Origin: Gammaproteobacteria bacterium UBA2965
GTDB lineage: Bacteria > Pseudomonadota > Gammaproteobacteria > Pseudomonadales > Azotimanducaceae
DNA: 19,234 bases
NCBI GenBank assembly: GCA_002348385.1
Contig: DEBD01000013.1
Coordinates: forward strand, 61,187-80,420
Reading direction: 5' to 3'
A program made the translations under genes and the position numbers. The notes beneath the pieces were generated by a model, which saw only the letters and a list, made by a program, of their open reading frames with translations, did no database searches and had not been told where the DNA came from. The stretch's first letter is position 1, and each line of letters begins with the position of its first letter. Shown piece after piece: positions 13,758 to 19,234 of the stretch.

Positions 13758-13934
13758 ATGGCGGTACAAAAGAGTAAGGTGACGCGGGCGCGCCGTGGCA
13801 ATCGGCGATCTCATGATTCGCTCGCGAAGCCCGCGCTGTCTATCGACCCGACCACGGGGGAAACTCACCGGCGTCATCAGGTGACGGCGGACGGGTTCTA
13901 TCGCGGCAGAAAAGTCGTCGATCGAGACGACTAG
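13758..13934 (+). CDS. rpmF: 50S ribosomal protein L32
   Basis: This 58-residue ribosomal protein of the large subunit begins MAVQKSKVTRARRGNRRSHD and has the conserved internal blocks SIDPTTGETHRRH and TADGFYRGRKVV. It has no cysteines, so it is the zinc-free form, as in E. coli L32. It is strongly basic. A GGAG about 9 nt upstream of the ATG is a clear ribosome-binding site. It follows yceD in the usual order, but fabD begins only 5 nt after its stop, whereas plsX (and often fabH) normally come between. The end is slightly longer and more acidic (VVDRDD) than that of E. coli L32. Confidence 0.96.
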   Translation: MAVQKSKVTRARRGNRRSHDSLAKPALSIDPTTGETHRRHQVTADGFYRGRKVVDRDD

Positions 13935-13939
13935 CGCGC

Positions 13940-14860
13940 ATGAGTCTGGGATTCGTTTTCCCGGGTCAGGGATCGCAGAGCGTGGGCATGTTGTCCGACG
14001 TGGCCGACCAGCATCCGCAGATACAAGCGCAATTCGAAAGCGCCGGTGAGGCCATCGGGCAGCCGTTGTGGGATATCGTTCAGAACGGCCCCGACGAACG
14101 CCTGAACAGTACCGAGATCACACAGCCCGCCTTGCTGGTGGCCAGCACGGCATTGTGGTCAACCTGGGTGGAGCAAGGCGGGGCGCGACCGGCCCTAATG
14201 GCCGGTCATAGCCTGGGCGAATATTCGGCGCTGGTCTGCGCCGGAGCGCTGCGCGTGGAGGACGGTGCGCGACTGGTGCACCGCCGTGGGGAGCTCATGC
14301 AGCAGGCGGTGCCCAACGGACAGGGCACCATGGCGGCGATCCTCGGGTTGGAAGACGACCAGGTGCGGGCGTGTTGCGAATTGGTGGACGGCGTGGTGGC
14401 GCCGGCCAACTACAACGCGCCGGGCCAGGTGGTCATTGCTGGTGCCACCGAGTCAGTGACCGCCGCGGTGGAGGCCTGCAAGAGCGCCGGGGCGAGACGT
14501 GCCACACTGCTTACTGTGAGCGGACCCTTCCACTGCGAGCTCATGGAGCCCGCCAGGGACGCTTTCGAACAGGTGCTGGCCGATGCGGTGATATCCATGC
14601 CCGACATTCCGGTGGTGCACAACGTCGATGGCCGGATTGCGGCGAACGAGTCGGAAATCAAGGAGAAGCTCATTGCGCAGGTTGCCGCACCGGTAATGTG
14701 GACCAGCTGCGTAAGCGCCATGGTCGAAGCCGGGGTGGACCAGATGATCGAGTGCGGGGCCGGTAAGGTGCTGGCGGGCCTGAACAAGCGTATCGACCGA
14801 GGTCTGAGCACTCAGTCCATCGGTAGCGCAGAAGCGCTCGCCGCGGCGTTGGACTCGTGA
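13940..14860 (+). CDS. fabD: Malonyl-CoA:ACP transacylase
   Basis: This 306-residue cytoplasmic enzyme transfers malonyl from CoA to acyl carrier protein, providing the extender unit for fatty-acid synthesis. It begins with FPGQGSQSVGM, has the nucleophile Ser91 in GHSLGEYSA, and the catalytic His198 in GPFHCELM; E. coli FabD has Ser92 and His201. GAGKVLAGLNKRI near the C-terminus is also conserved. The length matches the family (E. coli 309). The ATG follows the rpmF stop by 5 nt with only a weak GAGA upstream, so translation is probably coupled to rpmF. The GTGA overlap at its end couples fabG. Confidence 0.96.
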   Translation: MSLGFVFPGQGSQSVGMLSDVADQHPQIQAQFESAGEAIGQPLWDIVQNGPDERLNSTEITQPALLVASTALWSTWVEQGGARPALMAGHSLGEYSALVCAGALRVEDGARLVHRRGELMQQAVPNGQGTMAAILGLEDDQVRACCELVDGVVAPANYNAPGQVVIAGATESVTAAVEACKSAGARRATLLTVSGPFHCELMEPARDAFEQVLADAVISMPDIPVVHNVDGRIAANESEIKEKLIAQVAAPVMWTSCVSAMVEAGVDQMIECGAGKVLAGLNKRIDRGLSTQSIGSAEALAAALDS

Positions 14861-15585
14861 GTGACGCTAAGGTAGCCCTGGTTACCGGCGCAAGCCGAGG
14901 TATCGGCGCCGCTATCGCCCGCCGCTTGAGCGAAGATCATTTCGTGGTGGGTACAGCGACAACGGCTGACGGAGCCGCTGTGATAGATGCGGCGCTGTCC
15001 GGGTCGGGTCGCGGTCTTGTGATGCGCGTAGACGACGATCAGTCGGTGGATGAGGCGCTAGGCGCGTTGGGTGCTGACGAGCAGCTTCCGGCGATATTGG
15101 TCAATAATGCCGGGGTAACCGCTGACAATCTGCTCATGCGGATGAAGTCCGAGGAGTGGAACAGCGTCATCGAGACCAATCTTGGCGGATTGTTCCGCGT
15201 CGTGAAGCCCTGTTTGCGCAGTATGATGAGAGCCCGTTGGGGGCGCATCGTGAACATCAGCTCGGTGGTGGCGCGCATGGGAAATCCAGGGCAGGGCAAC
15301 TACGTCACCAGCAAAGCCGGAATTGAAGGATTCACGCGCTCCCTGGCCCTGGAGGTGGCTTCGCGAGGTATCACGGTGAACGCCGTGGCGCCGGGATTCA
15401 TAGCAACGGACATGACCAGTGAGCTCACCGAGGGCCAGGTTGCCCAGATGCTCGAGCGGGTGCCTGTGGGTACGATGGGCGCTCCGGAAGATGTGGCCGA
15501 GGCTGTGGCCTTTCTTGTTAGTGACGGCGCTGGCTATATAACCGGCGAGACGCTGAGCGTCAATGGCGGGCTTCATATGCACTAG
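14857..15585 (+). CDS. fabG: 3-oxoacyl-ACP reductase
   Basis: This 242-residue NADPH-dependent SDR performs the first reduction of the fatty-acid elongation cycle. The cofactor motif TGASRGIG is at the N-terminus, NNAG follows, and the catalytic residues are Ser136, Tyr149 and Lys153 in NYVTSKAG (E. coli Ser138, Tyr151, Lys155). The segment GNPGQGNY and the ending ITGETLSVNGGLHM are hallmarks of true FabG, as opposed to general SDRs. It starts with GTG overlapping the fabD stop by 4 nt. A 99-bp gap with a promoter separates it from acpP. The stretch after the first Rossmann half (TATTADGAAVIDAAL) is slightly shorter than in E. coli. Confidence 0.95.
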   Translation: MSDAKVALVTGASRGIGAAIARRLSEDHFVVGTATTADGAAVIDAALSGSGRGLVMRVDDDQSVDEALGALGADEQLPAILVNNAGVTADNLLMRMKSEEWNSVIETNLGGLFRVVKPCLRSMMRARWGRIVNISSVVARMGNPGQGNYVTSKAGIEGFTRSLALEVASRGITVNAVAPGFIATDMTSELTEGQVAQMLERVPVGTMGAPEDVAEAVAFLVSDGAGYITGETLSVNGGLHMH

Positions 15586-15607
15586 AGGCAATTGCTGTGG
15601 AGGCAGC

Positions 15608-15636
15608 TTGAATTGGCATATCGCCCTCTATAAAAT
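15608..15636 (+). promoter_or_regulatory. Sigma70-type promoter of acpP
   Basis: TTGAAT (15608-15613) and TAAAAT (15631-15636) are separated by 17 bp, matching the consensus at 4/6 and 5/6. It lies in the fabG-acpP gap, 49 bp before the acpP start, which would let the abundant carrier protein be expressed above the level of fabD-fabG. E. coli also has an acpP promoter between fabG and acpP. Confidence 0.6.
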
Positions 15637-15684
15637 TCGCCCCGCCCTGCCCCCCGGGAACCTTATTAGGGAGACGTCTGTAGC

Positions 15685-15918
15685 ATGAGCAGTGTAGAAG
15701 AGCGTGTCAAAAAGCTGATCTGCGAACAGCTTGGAGTTAAAGAAGACGAAGTCAAGGATGAAGCCTCTTTCGTAGAGGACCTTGGCGCAGATTCGTTGGA
15801 TACCGTCGAGTTAGTGATGGCGCTGGAAGAGGAATTCGAAACTGAGATTCCAGACGAAGAGGCGGAGAAGATCACCACCGTGAAAGAAGCCATCGACTAC
15901 ATTCTGGCGCACCAGTAG
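15685..15918 (+). CDS. acpP: Acyl carrier protein
   Basis: This 77-residue acidic protein carries growing acyl chains on a 4'-phosphopantetheine arm attached to Ser37 in GADSLDTVEL. The four-helix pattern of AcpP is intact, including the acidic second helix (VELVMALEEEFETEIPDEEAE) that docks fatty-acid enzymes and LpxA/LpxD. The length equals that of E. coli AcpP (78). AGGGAGA about 11 nt upstream serves as ribosome-binding site. It has its own promoter upstream and a strong hairpin terminator downstream, so an abundant short mRNA is likely, with partial readthrough into fabF. Cys13 is unusual for AcpP, but it lies outside the active site. Confidence 0.98.
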   Translation: MSSVEERVKKLICEQLGVKEDEVKDEASFVEDLGADSLDTVELVMALEEEFETEIPDEEAEKITTVKEAIDYILAHQ

Positions 15919-15950
15919 TCGATTCGGGCTTTTCCCCACCTTTCTAAGAG

Positions 15951-15981
15951 AAGCCGCATCTACTAAAGTAGTGCGGCTTTT
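15951..15981 (+). terminator. Rho-independent terminator after acpP
   Basis: AAGCCGCA (15951-15958) pairs with TGCGGCTT (15972-15979). After one bulged T, CTAC (15960-15963) pairs with GTAG (15968-15971) around a TAAA loop. The stem runs into a short T tract (15978-15981). It lies 32 bp after the acpP stop and before fabF, so it should reduce expression of the downstream genes relative to acpP. Confidence 0.85.
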
Positions 15982-16035
15982 CGCTTGTTGGCGTGGTGTT
16001 TGGCGCCGCATCAAACGAACATCGAGAACCCTACG

Positions 16036-17271
16036 ATGGCTGAACGACGTGTGGTAGTGACCGGGCTCGGCGTGCTTTCCCCGATCGGTAACAATCTGGA
16101 AACTGCTTGGGCCAATGCCCTGGCCGGGAAAAGCGGCGCGGGGCTCATCGACAACTTCGACACCGAAGACTACTCGGTGAAAATTTGTGCGGCGGTGAAG
16201 GATTTCGATCCCACCGAATTTGTTGATCGCAAAGAAGTGCGCCGCAACGACGAGTTCATCATTTACGGCATGGCGGCCGGCATAGAGGCGATACAGAATG
16301 CCGGCCTTGAGGCCAACCCGCCCGACGCCCATCGCTACGGTGTGGCGATCGGATCGGGTATTGGCGGGATTGGGACGATAGAGACTACCTCGGTTGCGCT
16401 GGATCACGGCGGGCCTCGCAAGGTGTCCCCGTTCTTCATTCCCGCCAGCGTGGTCAACATGATTTCCGGGCAGCTGTCGATTCGGTTCGGGTTCACCGGG
16501 CCGAACATCGCCATCGTCACCGCGTGTACCTCCGGCACCCACAACATTGGCTTCGGTGCCCGCATGATTAAGTACGGCGACGCGGACGTGATGGTGGTTG
16601 GCGGTGCCGAATATGCCCGCACCCCGGTTGCGGTGGCGGGATTTTCCAACATGAAAGCGCTCTCCACGCGGAACGACGACCCACAAGCGGCATCCCGGCC
16701 GTGGGATCGCGATCGCGATGGCTTTCTATTGGGAGAAGGCGCCGGTGTGCTGGTGCTCGAAGAGTACGAGCGAGCCAAAGCACGAGGGGCCAGGATCTAT
16801 GCGGAGGTCAAAGGCTTCGGCATGAGCGGTGATGCCTTCCACATTACCGGCCCTGCGGAAGATGGCGCGGGTGCGGTTTTGTCGATGCGAAATGCGCTTG
16901 CTGATGCTCAACTGAACGCTGAAGACGTGGATTACATCAACGCCCACGGTACGTCCACGCCGTTGGGTGATGTGGCTGAGACCGTTGCCATCAAGAAGGT
17001 GTTCGGCGCCGATACCAAGGTGGCCGTCAACTCCACTAAGTCCATGATCGGCCATCTGTTGGGCGCCGCGGGCTCGGTGGAAGCTGCGTTCACGATTATG
17101 GCCATAAAGAACGAAGTCTCCCCGCCCACGATCAATCTGGACAATCCCGGTGAGGGCTGCGATCTGGATTACGTTGCGAACGTGGCCCGCGATATGCCGA
17201 TTCGTGCCGGATTGAGCAATTCTTTCGGGTTCGGGGGAACCAACGGCACGGTAATCTTTACGCCCGTGTGA
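16036..17271 (+). CDS. fabF: 3-oxoacyl-ACP synthase II
   Basis: This 411-residue condensing enzyme elongates acyl-ACP with malonyl-ACP, including the palmitoleoyl to cis-vaccenoyl step in E. coli. The thiolase-fold triad is Cys164 in TACTSGTHNIG, His304 in NAHGTSTPLGD and His340 in STKSMIGHLLGAAG. The ending SFGFGGTNG is the usual family signature. The open frame extends upstream to 15985, but that start overlaps the acpP terminator. I chose ATG 16036 because the protein then begins MAERRVVVTGLG as in other FabF proteins, with GAGAA upstream. fabF follows acpP as in E. coli and Pseudomonas. pabC, usually next, is absent: mltG begins 60 bp after the stop. Confidence 0.96.
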   Translation: MAERRVVVTGLGVLSPIGNNLETAWANALAGKSGAGLIDNFDTEDYSVKICAAVKDFDPTEFVDRKEVRRNDEFIIYGMAAGIEAIQNAGLEANPPDAHRYGVAIGSGIGGIGTIETTSVALDHGGPRKVSPFFIPASVVNMISGQLSIRFGFTGPNIAIVTACTSGTHNIGFGARMIKYGDADVMVVGGAEYARTPVAVAGFSNMKALSTRNDDPQAASRPWDRDRDGFLLGEGAGVLVLEEYERAKARGARIYAEVKGFGMSGDAFHITGPAEDGAGAVLSMRNALADAQLNAEDVDYINAHGTSTPLGDVAETVAIKKVFGADTKVAVNSTKSMIGHLLGAAGSVEAAFTIMAIKNEVSPPTINLDNPGEGCDLDYVANVARDMPIRAGLSNSFGFGGTNGTVIFTPV

Positions 17272-17331
17272 GCCGCTGGTGGCATTTGTCGGTGCGCTCA
17301 GGCGTACACACGGGTTGACGGCCAACGAGCC

Positions 17332-18321
17332 ATGAAGCTTGTCGTTAGCACTGGTTTGATTGTGGTGGTCGCCTGCGGGGTTGGCGCCTGGTACGTTAAT
17401 CGCTGGAACAACACCCCGCTGGGAATCGAGCCAACCACGCAGACGGTAGTACTGCAAAGAGGCGAGCCGTTCTCGGCCTTCGCCCATCGCTTGAGTGAGC
17501 GGAATCTCGTTACCCATCCGAGGCTATGGTCCAGGCTCGTCCAGTTTCGGGGCTTAGCCAGGCAGGTGCGCGCCGGCGAATATGTGGCTTGCGCGAGCGA
17601 CACGCCGGAAACGCTGCTGCAGCGATTGATCGCTGGCGACGTCCTGGCTTACGAGGTGCGCCTGATCGAAGGCTGGACGGCAATGCAGGCGCTTGCAGCA
17701 CTGCATGACGAACCTAGGCTGGCCCACACATTGTCGAGCGCTACCGTTGATACGCTGCTTGGTGCGCTGGGTCTTCCCGATGGGCACGCCGAGGGGCTGT
17801 TTTATCCTGACACTTATCGCTTTGTATCCGGAGACAGCGATGCCGACATCTTGGGTCGCGCTTACGTCAAGATGCAGGATGAGCTTGCCGCGTTGTGGGA
17901 GCAGCGTGCCGACGGGCTGCCCTATGCCACCGCCTACGAAGCACTGATTGTCGCGTCGCTGGTGGAGAAGGAGACGGGGCGAGATGAAGACAGGGGAAGC
18001 ATCAGTCAGGTATTTGCCAGCCGCATGCACAAGGGCATGCGGTTGCAGACCGATCCGTCGGTCATTTATGGTTTGGGCGAAGCCTTCGATGGCAATTTGA
18101 CCCGGCGTGACTTGCGCCGGGACACGCCATACAACACCTATGTGCACCGTGGATTACCGCCGAGCCCTATTGCCCTGCCAGGCAGGGGATCCATCGAGGC
18201 GGCTCTGCACCCAGCCGATGGCGAGTATCTCTATTTCGTGGCGCGCGGCGATGGGTCCAGCCAGTTTTCCACCAGCCTGGCCGAGCACCGTGCGGCCGTG
18301 CGCAAGTATCAACTCCGCTGA
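17332..18321 (+). CDS. mltG: Endolytic murein transglycosylase MltG (YceG)
   Basis: This 329-residue inner-membrane protein cleaves nascent glycan strands in peptidoglycan and so ends their growth. An N-terminal membrane helix (about 3-21, LVVSTGLIVVVACGVGAWY) anchors a periplasmic part with a LysM-like domain (about 40-100) and the YceG catalytic domain. The conserved ASLVEKETG holds the probable catalytic Glu212 (E. coli Glu218 by alignment), and QTDPSVIYGLG, DTPYNTY and GLPPSPIALPG complete the signature. Length matches E. coli (340). ATG at 17332 has only a weak upstream site. tmk begins 10 nt after its stop. In most gammaproteobacteria pabC precedes mltG; here fabF does. Confidence 0.95.
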   Translation: MKLVVSTGLIVVVACGVGAWYVNRWNNTPLGIEPTTQTVVLQRGEPFSAFAHRLSERNLVTHPRLWSRLVQFRGLARQVRAGEYVACASDTPETLLQRLIAGDVLAYEVRLIEGWTAMQALAALHDEPRLAHTLSSATVDTLLGALGLPDGHAEGLFYPDTYRFVSGDSDADILGRAYVKMQDELAALWEQRADGLPYATAYEALIVASLVEKETGRDEDRGSISQVFASRMHKGMRLQTDPSVIYGLGEAFDGNLTRRDLRRDTPYNTYVHRGLPPSPIALPGRGSIEAALHPADGEYLYFVARGDGSSQFSTSLAEHRAAVRKYQLR

Positions 18322-18331
18322 GTCCCGATAG

Positions 18332-18958
18332 ATGGCGGATGGCCGGTTTATTACGTTGGAGGGAGGCGAAGGGGTAGGCAAGACCACCAACCTGGAGTTT
18401 GTGGTCGATCGGCTGAAGCAGCACGGTCTGGATGTGGTGGTCACTCGCGAGCCTGGTGGAACGCCGGTGGCAGAGGAATTGCGTGATCTCTTGCTGCGCG
18501 TTCGCGACGACGAGATGGTTCCGTTGGCAGAATTACTTTTGATGTTTGCGGGTCGGGCACAACACGTCGAGCAATTGGTTAAGCCCGCGCTGGCCAAGGG
18601 GCAATGGGTCGTGTGTGACAGGTTTACCGACGCAACGTATGCCTACCAGGGTGGTGGTCGAGGTATCGACGACAGGCAGATCGCATTGCTTGAAGAGATG
18701 GTGCAGGGTCCGTTGAGGCCCGATTTGACCATCTACCTGGATGTGCCGGTGCAGATCGCGGCTGAGCGTATAGCTGGTCGGGAGCACGACCGAATCGAGC
18801 GTGAGCGCGTAGAGTTTTTCGAGTCGGTGCGGGCGACGTATATTGCTCGCGCCCGTGAATATTCCCGGATCCAGCTAGTGGACGCCGCGGCAGATATCGA
18901 GCAGGTTCAAGCGGACATTGCCCTCATTCTCGATTATTTCGTGGGGAGCGCTGACTGA
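18332..18958 (+). CDS. tmk: Thymidylate kinase
   Basis: This 208-residue cytoplasmic kinase phosphorylates dTMP to dTDP for DNA synthesis. The P-loop GGEGVGKTT is at residues 11-19, TREPGGTPVAEELRDLLL forms the substrate-binding DRX-like region, DRFTDATYAYQGGGRG follows, and RPDLTIYLDV precedes the LID region (ERIAGREHDRIERE). The length is typical. The ATG lies 10 nt after mltG. Its last base overlaps the holB ATG by 1 nt (stop 18956-18958, start 18958-18960), which couples it to the DNA polymerase III subunit gene. The order mltG-tmk-holB is standard. Confidence 0.96.
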   Translation: MADGRFITLEGGEGVGKTTNLEFVVDRLKQHGLDVVVTREPGGTPVAEELRDLLLRVRDDEMVPLAELLLMFAGRAQHVEQLVKPALAKGQWVVCDRFTDATYAYQGGGRGIDDRQIALLEEMVQGPLRPDLTIYLDVPVQIAAERIAGREHDRIERERVEFFESVRATYIARAREYSRIQLVDAAADIEQVQADIALILDYFVGSAD

Positions 18959-19234
18959 TGGCTTTGCCCTGGCTGGAATCCGCCATGGGGCGAATTCAGG
19001 AATCTCTGGATGCCGGTGCGTTACCACACGCACTGCTGCTCACCGCTGAGCAGGGGTGGGGAGAGCGCGCCCTTGGCCAGTGGCTCACCTTGAGGCTGTT
19101 GGATGAAGATCCGAGCAGGGTGCCCACCGAGCTCGCTCACCCTGACCTGCGTTGGATTGCACCTGATGGCGCGGAGATAAAGGTCGACGCGGTGCGCGAG
19201 CTGGCAGGATTCGCCTATGCCACCGCCCAGCAAG
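18958..19234 (+). CDS. holB: DNA polymerase III delta-prime subunit, 5' part
   Basis: The 92 visible residues, cut by the window end, match the N-terminus of the clamp-loader subunit delta-prime: PWLESAMGRIQE, then PHALLLTAEQGWGERAL (the degenerate P-loop normal for this subunit), then HPDLRWIAPDG and IKVDAVRELAGFAYATAQQ. The last block is the conserved V-D-x-V-R region. The zinc-module cysteines (C-x8-C-x2-C-x2-C in E. coli, between the P-loop helix and HPD) are all missing; the segment is about 11 residues shorter. The start is ATG overlapping the tmk stop by 1 nt, without its own strong ribosome-binding site. The gene context (after tmk) fits. Confidence 0.9.
   Translation, partial: MALPWLESAMGRIQESLDAGALPHALLLTAEQGWGERALGQWLTLRLLDEDPSRVPTELAHPDLRWIAPDGAEIKVDAVRELAGFAYATAQQ

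Noticed and set aside
15985..16035. N-terminal extension of FabF from a TTG at 15985
   Set aside because: It adjoins the acpP terminator, adds 17 residues not found in FabF, and has no ribosome site.
15811..16686. 291-codon minus-strand frame across acpP and fabF
   Set aside because: It is antisense to two certain genes, crosses a terminator, and its His/Arg-rich translation is typical of a shadow frame in GC-rich DNA.

Overview
The window is chromosomal housekeeping DNA from a gammaproteobacterium with fairly high GC content. The evidence is a Pseudomonas-type gene order, E. coli-like proteins throughout (RNase E, RluC, YceF-type Maf, cysteine-free L32, FabD/G/F, AcpP) and lipid A/Kdo genes. 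From memory, the order exbB-exbD-lpxK-kdsB-murB-rne-rluC-maf-yceD-rpmF-fabD-fabG-acpP-fabF-mltG-tmk-holB matches the P. aeruginosa region around PA2983 to PA2961. No rRNA, tRNA, IS element, phage gene or CRISPR array was seen.

Left part (1-5962, + strand): the 3' end of an unrecognised gene, then a tightly packed envelope operon: galU, exbB, exbD, a fused msbA-lpxK, kdsB. Every junction overlaps or is at most 13 nt. The operon makes UDP-glucose (GalU), powers an outer-membrane or transport machine (ExbBD), phosphorylates the lipid A precursor (LpxK), supplies CMP-Kdo (KdsB) and flips core-lipid A (MsbA). The standout feature is that MsbA and LpxK form one 945-residue open frame. Both halves keep their key motifs and are joined by a 35-residue Ala/Pro/Thr-rich linker.

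Middle (5971-8342): a minus-strand SDR dehydrogenase of the HSD17B10 type, a divergent AlkB-like 2OG-Fe(II) dioxygenase, and murB coupled to it by an ATGA overlap. murB and rne converge and share the palindrome CTAG in their stop codons.

rne/rluC region (8339-12533): RNase E (minus) with a disordered, Arg-rich scaffold tail, a 580-bp divergent intergenic region with several perfect hairpins (probably the autoregulatory rne leader plus the rluC leader), then rluC.

Right part (12501-19234): maf/yceF (minus, its 3' end overlapping rluC by 33 nt), then the + strand cluster yceD-rpmF-fabD-fabG-acpP-fabF-mltG-tmk-holB (holB cut by the window end). plsX and fabH are absent between rpmF and fabD, and pabC is absent between fabF and mltG. 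acpP has its own good sigma70-like promoter and a strong terminator. The visible part of HolB lacks the usual zinc-binding cysteines.

I found no clearly new multi-gene system. The main novelty candidate is the MsbA-LpxK fusion. The rne leader, the HolB zinc-module loss and the yceD promoter/start overlap are secondary.
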